Source: Halobacillus dabanensis | Lineage (GTDB): Bacteria > Bacillota > Bacilli > Bacillales > Halobacillaceae | Reading direction: 5' to 3' | NCBI RefSeq assembly: GCF_900114165.1 | Contig: NZ_FOSB01000003.1 | Location: 205,959 to 269,958, forward strand | Length of the DNA: 64,000 nucleotides | Shown here: positions 17,050-24,613 of the stretch, one piece after another | Position numbering within the stretch: position 1 is the first letter of the stretch | Layout of the letters: every line of letters begins with the position of its first letter | Notes under the pieces: generated by a model | Seen by the model: only the letters and a program-made list of their open reading frames with translations | Told to the model about the DNA's origin: nothing | Database searches by the model: none | Position numbers and translations under genes: made by a program

Positions 17050-17478
17050 TCATGACAGTGATTTAACCATCGTCACATGAGGGATGCCAGCATCCATGAA
17101 TGGTTCAGAAACCGTTACATACCCGAGAGATTCGTAAAAAACTTCTGCATGAGTCTGAGCATTCAGCTTAGCTTTAGTATAGGCGTAATCGCGGATGACT
17201 TCTTCCATGGAATGGATGATCTGTTTCCCGAGTGATTGGCCGCGATATTCTTTTTTTACACAAATCCGTTCAAGTTTTCCGAAGCCTTGAACGAAACGTA
17301 AACGAGAAGCTGCAACAGGTTCGTCATTTAAATAACCAACAAAGTGAATGGCAGTCTCATCATATTCATCGAGTTCTAATTCAATGGGTACTTGTTGTTC
17401 CTCTACAAAGACGACGCGTCGTACAAGATACGCGTCGTCTTTTTGTTTTCTGCTATTAACTTTGAATATTTCCACCAT
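17050..17478 (-). CDS. yjcF: GNAT-family N-acetyltransferase (YjcF)
   Basis: A 142-residue GNAT protein: VRRVVFVEEQQVPIELELDE, HFVGYLNDEPVAASRLRF, and the acetyl-CoA loop RICVKKEYRGQSLGKQIIHS. It would transfer an acetyl group to an unknown amine substrate. It lies three bases downstream of yjcG, as in B. subtilis. Confidence 0.88.
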   Translation of the reverse strand: MVEIFKVNSRKQKDDAYLVRRVVFVEEQQVPIELELDEYDETAIHFVGYLNDEPVAASRLRFVQGFGKLERICVKKEYRGQSLGKQIIHSMEEVIRDYAYTKAKLNAQTHAEVFYESLGYVTVSEPFMDAGIPHVTMVKSLS

Positions 17479-17481
17479 TAT

Positions 17482-17997
17482 TCACCCTTTACCGAGGCGG
17501 AATGTTTCATAAACACTCCATGCACCATTTTCAAGTTGATACAATAACTGGAAGCGATCGACTTTGTCATTCAGGTCGAATTTTAGCATGCGTAAACTGC
17601 CATATACATCAGAGAATTCCTCATCTGATAATTTTTGGGCGATGGTAATGTGTGGAACGAATGCAAAATCCTTTTCATCTGGTAGTTCTCCTGCGTGCAG
17701 TTTATCATTCAATTCAAAAATCTCTTCAGATGGTTCAATTTTCAAGTATATCGTATTGGTCACAGGGGAGAAGGAACTCACTTTATAAACACCGTACGTA
17801 AAAGGCTGGGTGTTTTTTGCGATCTCACTCAGCTCAGGAATAATTTTGTTTTCAATTTCTTGTTCGTCAGCTTCAAAAGCTTCTTTCATCGTTATATGTG
17901 GCGGAATCAACGCATAATGGGGATCATAACGTTTGCGGTAAGAATTTGCCACATCCTGTACTTTTTTTGATGGAAAAACTGCTATTCCGTATCTCAT
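17482..17997 (-). CDS. yjcG: 2H phosphoesterase / 2'-5' RNA ligase-like protein (YjcG)
   Basis: A 171-residue protein with two HxT motifs, PPHITMKEAF (about residue 34) and VPHITIAQKL (about residue 115), the signature of the 2H phosphoesterase fold. Family members act on 2'-5' or cyclic phosphodiesters. The frame is open upstream, but AGGAGGG before ATG 17997 fixes the start. Part of a yjcH-yjcG-yjcF operon. Confidence 0.9.
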   Translation of the reverse strand: MRYGIAVFPSKKVQDVANSYRKRYDPHYALIPPHITMKEAFEADEQEIENKIIPELSEIAKNTQPFTYGVYKVSSFSPVTNTIYLKIEPSEEIFELNDKLHAGELPDEKDFAFVPHITIAQKLSDEEFSDVYGSLRMLKFDLNDKVDRFQLLYQLENGAWSVYETFRLGKG

Positions 17998-18031
17998 TGG
18001 ACTAACCCTCCTGATTCTTCCTATATAACAT

Positions 18032-18760
18032 TTATGCCTTACCAAACATTTTCAATAAAGCCCGTTCAAAATCCTTCTGCCATGTCCCCCATGTATGATC
18101 ACCATCGAGTTCATGATAGGTATAGGAAAGCGATTGACGGTTCAAAAATTCTCGAAGTTTGCGGTTAGGTGCTAGAAAATCCTTCCTTACACCTTCGGTA
18201 GTCTCGACGTCCGTTTCTTCATTCCCTATCGTATGATAAATGGTTAAAGAAGAAAAGTCTTTCGTCGCCTTCACTACTTCTAAGACGTGTTCGTCCACAT
18301 AGGGGCTCTGCATAATGACATTACCAAATATATTAGGAAACTTTACGGCTGTCATTAGCGCAAGTGTACCAGCTAAAGAATCCCCGACAAGTGTTCGTCC
18401 GCTTCCCATACAGTATCCAGGGAGCTCATCATCCAGGAATGGAACTACTTCACGGAGCAAAAAATTCACATAATCTGATTGTTTTTCTCCATCAGGATGA
18501 TATTTATCTTGTCTATCGTATTTATCATTATAATGAATACCGATGAAAATGGTATTCTCAATATTACCCTCTTTATGGAGTTTGTCGCTTAATGTGGCTG
18601 CTCGCCCCATTGAGTAATAATCATTACCATCCTGCATAATACAGAAATGATATTTATATAATGGAGAAAAGTTCTTGGGAGTGTATATCCTTAACGTCAT
18701 GGTCTCCTGTAAGTATTGGCTGTTTATTGTATACTCTTTCATCGACCCATCTCTACCCAA
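18032..18760 (-). CDS. yjcH: Putative esterase of the YjcH / enterochelin-esterase-like family
   Basis: An alpha/beta-hydrolase of about 242 residues. It contains TLRIYTPKNFSPLYKYHFCI, the nucleophile elbow GDSLAGTLAL, and a late GDHTWGTWQKDFERAL with the likely catalytic His. The start is uncertain: TTG 18760 lies ten bases after AGGAGG, while ATG 18742 has only a weak site; I prefer the TTG. First gene of the yjcHGF operon. The substrate is unknown. Confidence 0.8.
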   Translation of the reverse strand: MGRDGSMKEYTINSQYLQETMTLRIYTPKNFSPLYKYHFCIMQDGNDYYSMGRAATLSDKLHKEGNIENTIFIGIHYNDKYDRQDKYHPDGEKQSDYVNFLLREVVPFLDDELPGYCMGSGRTLVGDSLAGTLALMTAVKFPNIFGNVIMQSPYVDEHVLEVVKATKDFSSLTIYHTIGNEETDVETTEGVRKDFLAPNRKLREFLNRQSLSYTYHELDGDHTWGTWQKDFERALLKMFGKA

Positions 18761-18909
18761 ATTCCAAACACCTCCTAACAGCACAGAAAACTTCTAACTA
18801 TGTCTTATTTAAACATTCTTATTTTATTTTATCACATAATTGTCTAAAAAGTTGTACAGATGATTATATGGATATAAATGGGGTTTACCTGTTGGGCGGA
18901 AAGCTTCTG

Positions 18910-18938
18910 TTGACATTTTAGTCGATTCATAGTATATT
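18910..18938 (+). promoter_or_regulatory. Promoter of first tRNA-Val
   Basis: TTGACA, 17-base spacer, TATATT; an almost ideal sigma-A promoter about 35 bases before the tRNA. Confidence 0.8.
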
Positions 18939-18979
18939 AATTCTTGTCAGTAACATAATTCTGATAGATTTTATCATAT

Positions 18980-19052
18980 GATTCCGTAGCTCAGCTGGGA
19001 GAGCGCCACCTTGACAGGGTGGAGGTCGTTGGTTCGAGCCCAATCGGAATCA
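18980..19052 (+). tRNA. tRNA-Val (anticodon GAC), copy 1
   Basis: 73 bases that fold as a cloverleaf: acceptor GATTCCG / CGGAATC, D-arm GCTC...GAGC, anticodon stem CCACC / GGTGG with loop TTGACAG, T-arm with GGTTCGAGCCC, discriminator A. CCA is not encoded. Confidence 0.97.
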
Positions 19053-19375
19053 CTTTATGAAAAAGCACGGTTTCTTAAGAAACCGTGCTTTTTCATTTTT
19101 ATTGTAGGGGAGTGAAATATAAAGCCGTAAACTTATGAAGATGGTATTCGGGTTTAGGGAGCTTTACCTGGAAAAAAGATTGTATGTTCACTTCAGTTAA
19201 AAGTTATTTCATTAGGGCATGTTTTTAGTGATTAGACCTGTGAATAGTGAAAATTTTCCATGGCAATTCGTAGAAAGTGAACCTAATATTAAGGCGTTAT
19301 TTATCTATTTGAACAAAGTAACTATTTTCCAATTAAATGCTGATTACATTATAATAAAAATCTCTTTAAAATTTA
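19053..19375. other. Spacer between the two tRNA-Val genes
   Basis: It starts with the terminator of copy 1. The rest is AT-rich. A frame of 59 codons from ATG 19219 to 19398 (starting MFLVIRPVNSENFPWQFVES) reads fairly protein-like but has a poor ribosome site and runs into the promoter of the second tRNA; it may be a decayed gene fragment. Nothing else is seen. Confidence 0.4.
19060..19093 (+). terminator. Terminator of tRNA-Val copy 1
   Basis: Perfect 17-bp palindrome centred on TTAA (AAAAAGCACGGTTTCTT and complement) with a T-rich tail. Confidence 0.9.
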
Positions 19376-19404
19376 TTGACACTATTTTTGTTCCGTAGTA
19401 TATT
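19376..19404 (+). promoter_or_regulatory. Promoter of second tRNA-Val
   Basis: TTGACA, 17-base spacer, TATATT, the same hexamers and spacing as for copy 1. Confidence 0.8.
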
Positions 19405-19444
19405 ATTACTTGTCAACAAAACAAGTCGACATTATTCTACATAC

Positions 19445-19517
19445 GATTCCGTAGCTCAGCTGGGAGAGCGCCACCTTGACAGGGTGGAGGTCGTTGGTTC
19501 GAGCCCAATCGGAATCA
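19445..19517 (+). tRNA. tRNA-Val (anticodon GAC), copy 2
   Basis: Identical in all 73 positions to the copy at 18980. It is followed 18 bases later by a hairpin that doubles as the left direct repeat around the BCCT gene. Confidence 0.97.
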
Positions 19518-19534
19518 TCCATACAAAGTGCTGG

Positions 19535-19580
19535 AATGGCGCAGCTTCTCATCCAGGGAGAGGTTGCGTCATTTCTTTTT
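19535..19580 (+). repeat. 46-bp direct repeat / terminator hairpin, left copy
   Basis: ATGGCGCAGCTTCTCATC, then CAGGGAGAGG, TTGCGTCATTTCTTTTTT. Only three internal mismatches separate it from the copy at 21839-21884. AATGGCGCA pairs with TTGCGTCATT and a T run follows, so it can act as the tRNA terminator. Confidence 0.8.
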
Positions 19581-19725
19581 TAGGCCCTGTTTCTGGTGCT
19601 TACACTTGATTTGCTCCTGGAAAAGCGGTGATAGTTCTTCTTGCCAAGCTTTCAAAGACAGATCCCTTTTTAAAAACGGCGTGAGTAGATGGTAAAGAAT
19701 GTCGCTGTCCAGAACCGCCTTTTTA
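19569..19725 (-). pseudogene. Possible protein-coding remnant, identity unknown
   Basis: One minus-strand frame reads GGSKKAVLDSDILYHLLTPF and then LKRDLSLKAWQEELSPLFQE, ending in GLKKK and a stop at 19569. The composition is protein-like, but the frame is closed by a stop just upstream and has no start. It could be the C-terminal scrap of a lost gene. I cannot name it. Confidence 0.3.
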
Positions 19726-20040
19726 CTTCCCCCATATTACCTAATTCTTTCTAATCTCCGCAAAATCAGACAAAATCCGAGGATTTTTAAATATTATCGA
19801 AATCTAATCACCTGAGAACCATACATCGGTTTAAAACTTGGATCAGGCTTGTATTTCCTATGTGTATTGTACATTTAACTTTGTTAAAATTTAAAAATGC
19901 GTGAAAAAATTCAGTGATTTTATACTATTCCAGTAGCTTATTTACTTATTACTTCTATTTTTGTTTTACCTATTGTACCTCAGGCAGAGGTTACTAAATT
20001 AATAAAGCATTATGAATTTGGTTGTTCTCCTAACGTTCAA
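19726..20040. other. AT-rich gap before the BCCT gene
   Basis: No gene, tRNA or clear hairpin seen in this stretch. Confidence 0.5.
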
Positions 20041-20070
20041 TTGATTTGTAATTATGTTGCATTATATAAA
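20041..20070 (+). promoter_or_regulatory. Candidate promoter of the BCCT gene
   Basis: TTGATT at 20041-20046, 18-base spacer, TATAAA at 20065-20070; about 85 bases before the start codon. Confidence 0.4.
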
Positions 20071-20154
20071 ATAGTTATACCAAAGTTAATGGTTAGGTAA
20101 TCATCGAAGTAATACGGAATGTATAAAAGGTAAGAAGGAGATAGGAAGTAAACT

Positions 20155-21720
20155 ATGAATAAAGGAAAAGGTGTTCTTTATGCTTCATTAGCAATCATGT
20201 CTGCTCTTGTTATTATGGGAGTATTGATGCCTTCAACGTTAGAGAGTGTTACTAGCAATGTCCAAAGTTTTATAATCAATTCATTTGGTTGGTATTACTT
20301 AGGGATCGTATCGGTTTATGTAGTCGTCTGTATTTATTTATTGGTAAGCCCTGTTGGTAAGATTAAACTCGGGAAACAAGATGACAAACCAGAGTTTTCG
20401 CGTCCTTCCTGGCTAGCCATGTTGTTTAGTGCGGGCATTGGAATTGGATTAATTTTCTATGGTACATTCGAGCCGCTTAGTCACTATGCAATAAGTTCTC
20501 CTACAGGTGAACTTGGCACAGACCAAGGGATCAAGGATGCTATGAGGTATACATTCTTCCACTACGGAATACATCCATGGGCAGTCTATGGATCTCTTGC
20601 TTTAGCTCTCGCTTACTTCAGCTTCAGAAAAGGAGAGCTAAGCTTAATTAGTAAAACATTGCGTCCGCTTATTGGCAAACATGCAGATGGATTAGTCGGT
20701 AAAATAATCGATGTCATAGCAGTTATTTCTACTATCATGGGTGTTGCGACATCACTGGGATTTGGCGCTATCCAAATAAACGGGGGATTAACGTATCTTT
20801 TTGGAGCACCAAGTAACATAACGACTCAGACGATCATCGTCCTTGTTGTAACCGTCCTCTTCATGGTGTCTGCCTTAACGGGTATAGGCAAAGGAATTAA
20901 GATCCTGAGTAATCTGAATATGGGTCTTTCGTTCTTTCTTTTCCTATTCGTGTTAGCTTTCGGTGCGACAGTTTTTACGTTGAATCTATTTATTGATACC
21001 CTGGGTGCTTACATGCAAAATCTAATTCAAATGAGTTTCCGAATTGCCCCACTTAATGAAGACACCCGGAGTTGGATTAATGGATGGACAATTTTCTATT
21101 GGGCATGGTGGATTGCTTGGGCACCATTTGTAGGTGTATTTATTGCCAGAGTATCGAAAGGGAGGACTATACGGGAGTTTGTTACGTATGTTCTACTAGC
21201 TCCCTCCCTTATTAGTTTCCTTTGGTTTACAACTTTCGGAGGAGCGGCTATTACAACAGAGTTGTCTGGGCTGGTGTCCATCTCTTCCTTATCAGCAGGA
21301 GAATCACTTTTTGGTGTTTTAGAAACATACCCACTTAGCATGGTGTTTTCTATGTTAGCCATTTTGATTATTGTTACATTCTTTGTGACTTCCGCGGATT
21401 CTGGCACATTTGTTTTAGGTATGATGACAACGAACGGTTCTCAAAATCCAAGCAGGCAAATAAAAGTGACTTGGGGGATCTATCTTTCCATCACTGCTCT
21501 AGCTCTACTTTATTCGGGAGGGTTACAAGCTCTTCAAAACACTATGATTATTGCAGCATTGCCATTTTCGGTTATAATGGCGTTCATGGTAATAAGTTTT
21601 CTTAAATCTTTAAATCAGGAAGCGAAAGAGTTGGGAATAGGTCAGCTCAGCAATAATAAAAAAATTGCCAACAAGCGAATCAATGAGAGTCCAATAGAGG
21701 AAAGAAAAAAGGTGCAATAG
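20155..21720 (+). CDS. BCCT-family osmolyte transporter (betaine/choline/carnitine)
   Basis: A 521-residue protein with twelve predicted helices and the BCCT signature GWTIFYWAWWIAWAPFVGVF followed by IARVSKGRTIREF (about residues 308-340). The glycine-rich helix near GIGIGLIFYGTFEPLSHY (helix 3 region) is also typical. These carriers bring in glycine betaine, choline or ectoine with Na+ to balance external salt. The exact substrate cannot be fixed by eye. A basic C-terminal tail, an osmosensing feature in some members, is present (KKIANKRINE). It lies alone between two direct repeats downstream of tRNA-Val. Confidence 0.92.
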   Translation: MNKGKGVLYASLAIMSALVIMGVLMPSTLESVTSNVQSFIINSFGWYYLGIVSVYVVVCIYLLVSPVGKIKLGKQDDKPEFSRPSWLAMLFSAGIGIGLIFYGTFEPLSHYAISSPTGELGTDQGIKDAMRYTFFHYGIHPWAVYGSLALALAYFSFRKGELSLISKTLRPLIGKHADGLVGKIIDVIAVISTIMGVATSLGFGAIQINGGLTYLFGAPSNITTQTIIVLVVTVLFMVSALTGIGKGIKILSNLNMGLSFFLFLFVLAFGATVFTLNLFIDTLGAYMQNLIQMSFRIAPLNEDTRSWINGWTIFYWAWWIAWAPFVGVFIARVSKGRTIREFVTYVLLAPSLISFLWFTTFGGAAITTELSGLVSISSLSAGESLFGVLETYPLSMVFSMLAILIIVTFFVTSADSGTFVLGMMTTNGSQNPSRQIKVTWGIYLSITALALLYSGGLQALQNTMIIAALPFSVIMAFMVISFLKSLNQEAKELGIGQLSNNKKIANKRINESPIEERKKVQ

Positions 21721-21838
21721 TATAAAAGAAAGCTTTGTATTAATCTCATTCTGATCGATACAAGTCTTAATGTTTTCCCAGGCCATCAAAAAGAAGTTTA
21801 AAAAGAATATACGGTTATCAACTATTTCAAATGATAAA

Positions 21839-21884
21839 AATGGCGCAGCTTCTCATCAAGGGAGGGGTTGCGCCATTTCTTTTT
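21839..21884 (+). repeat. 46-bp direct repeat / terminator hairpin, right copy
   Basis: AATGGCGCAGCTTCTCATCA, then AGGGAGGGG, TTGCGCCATTTCTTTTT; near-identical to 19535-19580. The stem AAATGGCGCA / TGCGCCATTT followed by T's would terminate the BCCT transcript. Confidence 0.8.
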
Positions 21885-21969
21885 GTATTACAGCAATAGT
21901 AGTTTATAAGAAAAACTACGCAAAAAGTGGGCTGAGAGATACCAAGGATTTATGTTTTTATGTTGATTA

Positions 21970-21998
21970 AAAGGAGGGAGGAGAAACCCTCCTTTCAA
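21970..21998. terminator. Terminator for the DUF3889 gene (minus strand)
   Basis: Stem AAAGGAGGG / CCCTCCTTT with an eight-base loop, followed on the minus strand by TTTTAAT. Confidence 0.6.
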
Positions 21999-22012
21999 TA
22001 TGGAGCACTTAT

Positions 22013-22678
22013 TTATACTTCTTGAAAGTTTATCGAGAGGATTCGGTCCGTATTCGGGTTATAAATGATTGTTCCCTGGATATTCATTGTTTCTTGAGGG
22101 GATTGCATGACAAACGTATAAACTTCTTTTATTTGGTTGTTATTTTGGGGATTTTCGGATACTTTACTATAATCCGTCGCTTTATAGTCAGGATATGCTG
22201 CTTGAACAATCTCTAAAAGATATTTTCCCCATTTTTCTTCCTCCAACTCAGGGGAGGCGCTGATCTCTACATTAATTATCCCTGCATCTATATTTGCACC
22301 AAGCGTTTCAAAGGCTCTTCTGTGTAAATTCACTTTATTTTCAGGGTAGTTAGGAACCTGGTCGACAACGGTCACAATGATCTCTCTACCATTAGATAAG
22401 TTCTTGATCTTTATTGTTTGCCCGCACTGATACCCAGAGTTGCGGCCAACAGCTACGGTCATGTACCGGTTTGTGGACCATGGAATCCCACATTGGGTCA
22501 CTGTACCTCCATCTGTCCAACTGGCCTGCCCCCGAATGGGCTGCCTGGTCCCATAGTGTCCGAATTGGAATTGGTTCTCATAGTAACCAAGGTAAGGGTA
22601 ACGTGTGTAAGAATGCGCTTGATAAGGATGAGGTACATAGGGGTAGCCATACGGCATGGAATAAAAATTGGAGTGCAT
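22013..22678 (-). CDS. RlpA-like / DUF3889 domain protein
   Basis: A 221-residue protein. Residues 1-40 are rich in Tyr, Pro and His (YSMPYGYPYVPHPYQAHSYT). The middle (about 48-135) resembles a double-psi beta-barrel of the RlpA/expansin type (GRNSGYQCGQTIKIKN, VVDQVPNYPENKVNLHRRAF). The C-terminal 80 residues (EKWGKYLLEIVQAAYPDYKA) match DUF3889. No signal peptide is visible. Function is unknown; the N-terminus recalls spore surface proteins (inference). AGGAGG before ATG 22678 decides the start. Confidence 0.75.
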   Translation of the reverse strand: MHSNFYSMPYGYPYVPHPYQAHSYTRYPYLGYYENQFQFGHYGTRQPIRGQASWTDGGTVTQCGIPWSTNRYMTVAVGRNSGYQCGQTIKIKNLSNGREIIVTVVDQVPNYPENKVNLHRRAFETLGANIDAGIINVEISASPELEEEKWGKYLLEIVQAAYPDYKATDYSKVSENPQNNNQIKEVYTFVMQSPQETMNIQGTIIYNPNTDRILSINFQEV

Positions 22679-22895
22679 GTATTTTCCTCCTGTCTTTTCT
22701 TCAATATCCTCCATAGCCTATGTAGGAACTGGTCATCTTGTGAAACAAGGGGAATCCATGCCTCTTTTGAGAGGTTTTGCCGGATTCCTTGGTGTATAAA
22801 ATAAATGGAGATCTACCTACCTGCCGCTCAGTTTTCCGAATAAAGAAAAGAGGATTTTTTAATCTGGGCTGAAAACTAATGATGACCATCCAGGT

Positions 22896-23384
22896 TCAAT
22901 CGATGAGAACAGACCAATGATCTTCCTTTAATGGGTAGGGGTTTGCCTTGAAAATATGGGTATAAACTGCTTTTAATTCTTGATACAGACTTTTGGAATG
23001 AATGGTACATAAATAGTGACTTTGATTTTTATGAAAGGAACGGAGTTTATGTAAATCAAGATCAATGGTATAAGAGTAAAAGGCTTCCGGACTCCTCAAG
23101 AAAGGTTTCTCGGAGGGGGACTCATTATTATCTGCCAGAGGCTCTTTACTGTGTATTCTTACTCTCTTGGGGGTTTTTCTATCTTCTTCAAGTTCTTGTT
23201 CAACACTATAAAACTTGGAATAAGGGTAGACGGAATCATTATCGATATAACTGGTCCGAAAGCTGAATTCTACAGCCCCATGGTCTCCAGCTACAATACA
23301 AAAAGCAAGATAGGTAGGTTTTGTTGCAGCGTCCTGAACGATTTCTTCTTGATTGCTAAAGCAGTGACAAAAGCTTTTAATCAT
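22896..23384 (-). CDS. Hypothetical protein, 162 residues
   Basis: Starts MIKSFCHCFSNQEEIVQDAA; beta-rich middle (AFCIVAGDHGAVEFSFRTSY) and a charged loop (about residues 60-95). No membrane segment and no family recognised. The site before the start is AAAGG at a rather long distance. It is oriented with the DUF3889 gene; the 215 bases between hold no convincing gene. Confidence 0.55.
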   Translation of the reverse strand: MIKSFCHCFSNQEEIVQDAATKPTYLAFCIVAGDHGAVEFSFRTSYIDNDSVYPYSKFYSVEQELEEDRKTPKRVRIHSKEPLADNNESPSEKPFLRSPEAFYSYTIDLDLHKLRSFHKNQSHYLCTIHSKSLYQELKAVYTHIFKANPYPLKEDHWSVLID

Positions 23385-23490
23385 GACCGCACCGACCTTT
23401 TGATAGATTTTGGCTCATTATATCATGTTTTTTAGTGATTGAGAGATGCGGATATTAAGAGGGAAAGCAAGGGAGAATTCATACCACGAA

Positions 23491-23518
23491 AAAAAGAAGC
23501 CGAGGGTGGCTTCTTTTT
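23491..23518 (-). terminator. Terminator of the SDR gene
   Basis: Stem AAAAAGAAGCC / GGCTTCTTTTT with a six-base loop, T run on the minus strand just after the SDR stop. Confidence 0.88.
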
Positions 23519-23519
23519 A

Positions 23520-24383
23520 TTAACCATTTACCGGTATACCTCCATTTACGTGAAGCATCTGGCCTGTTACGTAACTCGCGTCTTCGCTCGCTAAATATAC
23601 ATAGGCGCTGGCAACTTCATAAGGTTGACCTGGTCTCCCCATAGGATTTGTCGAACCGAATTCAGCAACTTTTTGTTTATCAAAACTAGCTGGGATCAGT
23701 GGGGTCCATATCGGGCCAGGGGCTACACCGTTGACACGAATTCCTTTATCCACTACAGACTTAGCCAAGGAACGGGTGAATGCTGTAATGGCTCCTTTAG
23801 TGGAAGAATAATCAATAAGCTGTTCGTTTCCTTGATAAGCAGTGACCGAAGACGTATTAATGATACTGCTCCCTTTTTTTAGATGGGGGAGGACTGCTTT
23901 AGCCATATACACATAAGAGAAAAAATTGACACGGAATGTTTTTTCTAATTGTTCATTAGTAATTGCTGTAAGGTCCTTTTGTGGGTATTGAACTGCAGCG
24001 TTATTGACAAGGATATCAATCTGACTAAAGTCTTTTATAATCTTATTTACTGTCGTATCACAAAATTCCGCTCCCCCGATATCGCCATTATAAAGCTGGC
24101 ATTGACAGCCTTCTGCTTCGACTAACTGTTTCGTTTTTTCAGCGTCTTCTTGTTCATTCAGGTAGAGGATAGCTACATTTGCCCCTTCTTTAGCAAAATA
24201 GAGACTGACAGCCCTTCCGATTCCACTGTCGCCCCCAGAGATAATTGCGACTTTACCTCTTAATTTCCCACTTCCCTGATAATTTTTGTTTACGTATTCC
24301 GGGAGTGGTTTCATTTCATGTTCAAAACCCGGCTGCCTTTCCTGGTGCTGTTTCGGTTGAATTTCCTTCGGTTTTTTACTCAC
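23520..24383 (-). CDS. SDR-family oxidoreductase (general stress protein 39 type)
   Basis: A 287-residue short-chain dehydrogenase with a 45-residue polar N-terminal extension (PKQHQERQPGFEHEMKPLPE) typical of the YdaD/YhdF/YhxD group. The cofactor motif is ISGGDSGIGRAVS, then VNNAAVQYP, and the active site has STS...YSSTKGAI (Ser, Tyr-x3-Lys). The C-terminus ends VNGGIPVNG as in the group. It probably reduces aldehydes or ketones with NAD(P)H under stress. The start is GTG, with AAGGAG nine bases upstream. I saw no clear sigma-B promoter. Confidence 0.88.
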   Translation of the reverse strand: MSKKPKEIQPKQHQERQPGFEHEMKPLPEYVNKNYQGSGKLRGKVAIISGGDSGIGRAVSLYFAKEGANVAILYLNEQEDAEKTKQLVEAEGCQCQLYNGDIGGAEFCDTTVNKIIKDFSQIDILVNNAAVQYPQKDLTAITNEQLEKTFRVNFFSYVYMAKAVLPHLKKGSSIINTSSVTAYQGNEQLIDYSSTKGAITAFTRSLAKSVVDKGIRVNGVAPGPIWTPLIPASFDKQKVAEFGSTNPMGRPGQPYEVASAYVYLASEDASYVTGQMLHVNGGIPVNG

Positions 24384-24420
24384 TACAACCGCTCCTTATA
24401 TGTAAAATTTTGGATGGCCT

Positions 24421-24463
24421 AGTCATCCATTTTTAGGGTGTCCAGGTCATCCAATTTCATCCA
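24421..24463. promoter_or_regulatory. Repeated CATCCA elements between SDR and mmsA
   Basis: GTCATCCA occurs at 24422-24429 and 24446-24453, with CATCCA again at 24458-24463. The spacing of the first two (24 bases) is near two helical turns. Possible operator for either divergent gene; no known regulator assigned. Confidence 0.35.
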
Positions 24464-24535
24464 AATGGCGAATGTTTTCTAGTTGGAAATGTCATAGTGT
24501 CAAAATGGAGGCAGTTTGATTTGACATTTCGTCCA

Positions 24536-24564
24536 TTGATGCAAAAATTTTCTGAATTTATAAT
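24536..24564 (+). promoter_or_regulatory. mmsA promoter with candidate CodY box
   Basis: TTGATG, 17-base spacer and TATAAT. AATTTTCTGAATTTA at 24546-24560 matches the CodY consensus AATTTTCWGAAAATT at 12 of 15 positions and overlaps the -10 region, as expected for a repressor site. Confidence 0.55.
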
Positions 24565-24613
24565 ATATTTGAAGGGTGAAAAGCAACAGAATCTACTATT
24601 TAGAGGTGAAAAA

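Noticed and set aside
19219..19398. 59-codon frame between the tRNA-Val genes
   Set aside because: Weak ribosome site and overlap with the promoter of the second tRNA; at most a decayed fragment.
22701..22889. 62-codon minus-strand frame between DUF3889 and the 22896 gene
   Set aside because: Poor ribosome site and no recognisable order, though a short real gene cannot be excluded.
24384..24500. Sigma-B promoter for the stress-type SDR
   Set aside because: No GTTTNN-N12/15-GGGWAW pattern found upstream of its GTG start.
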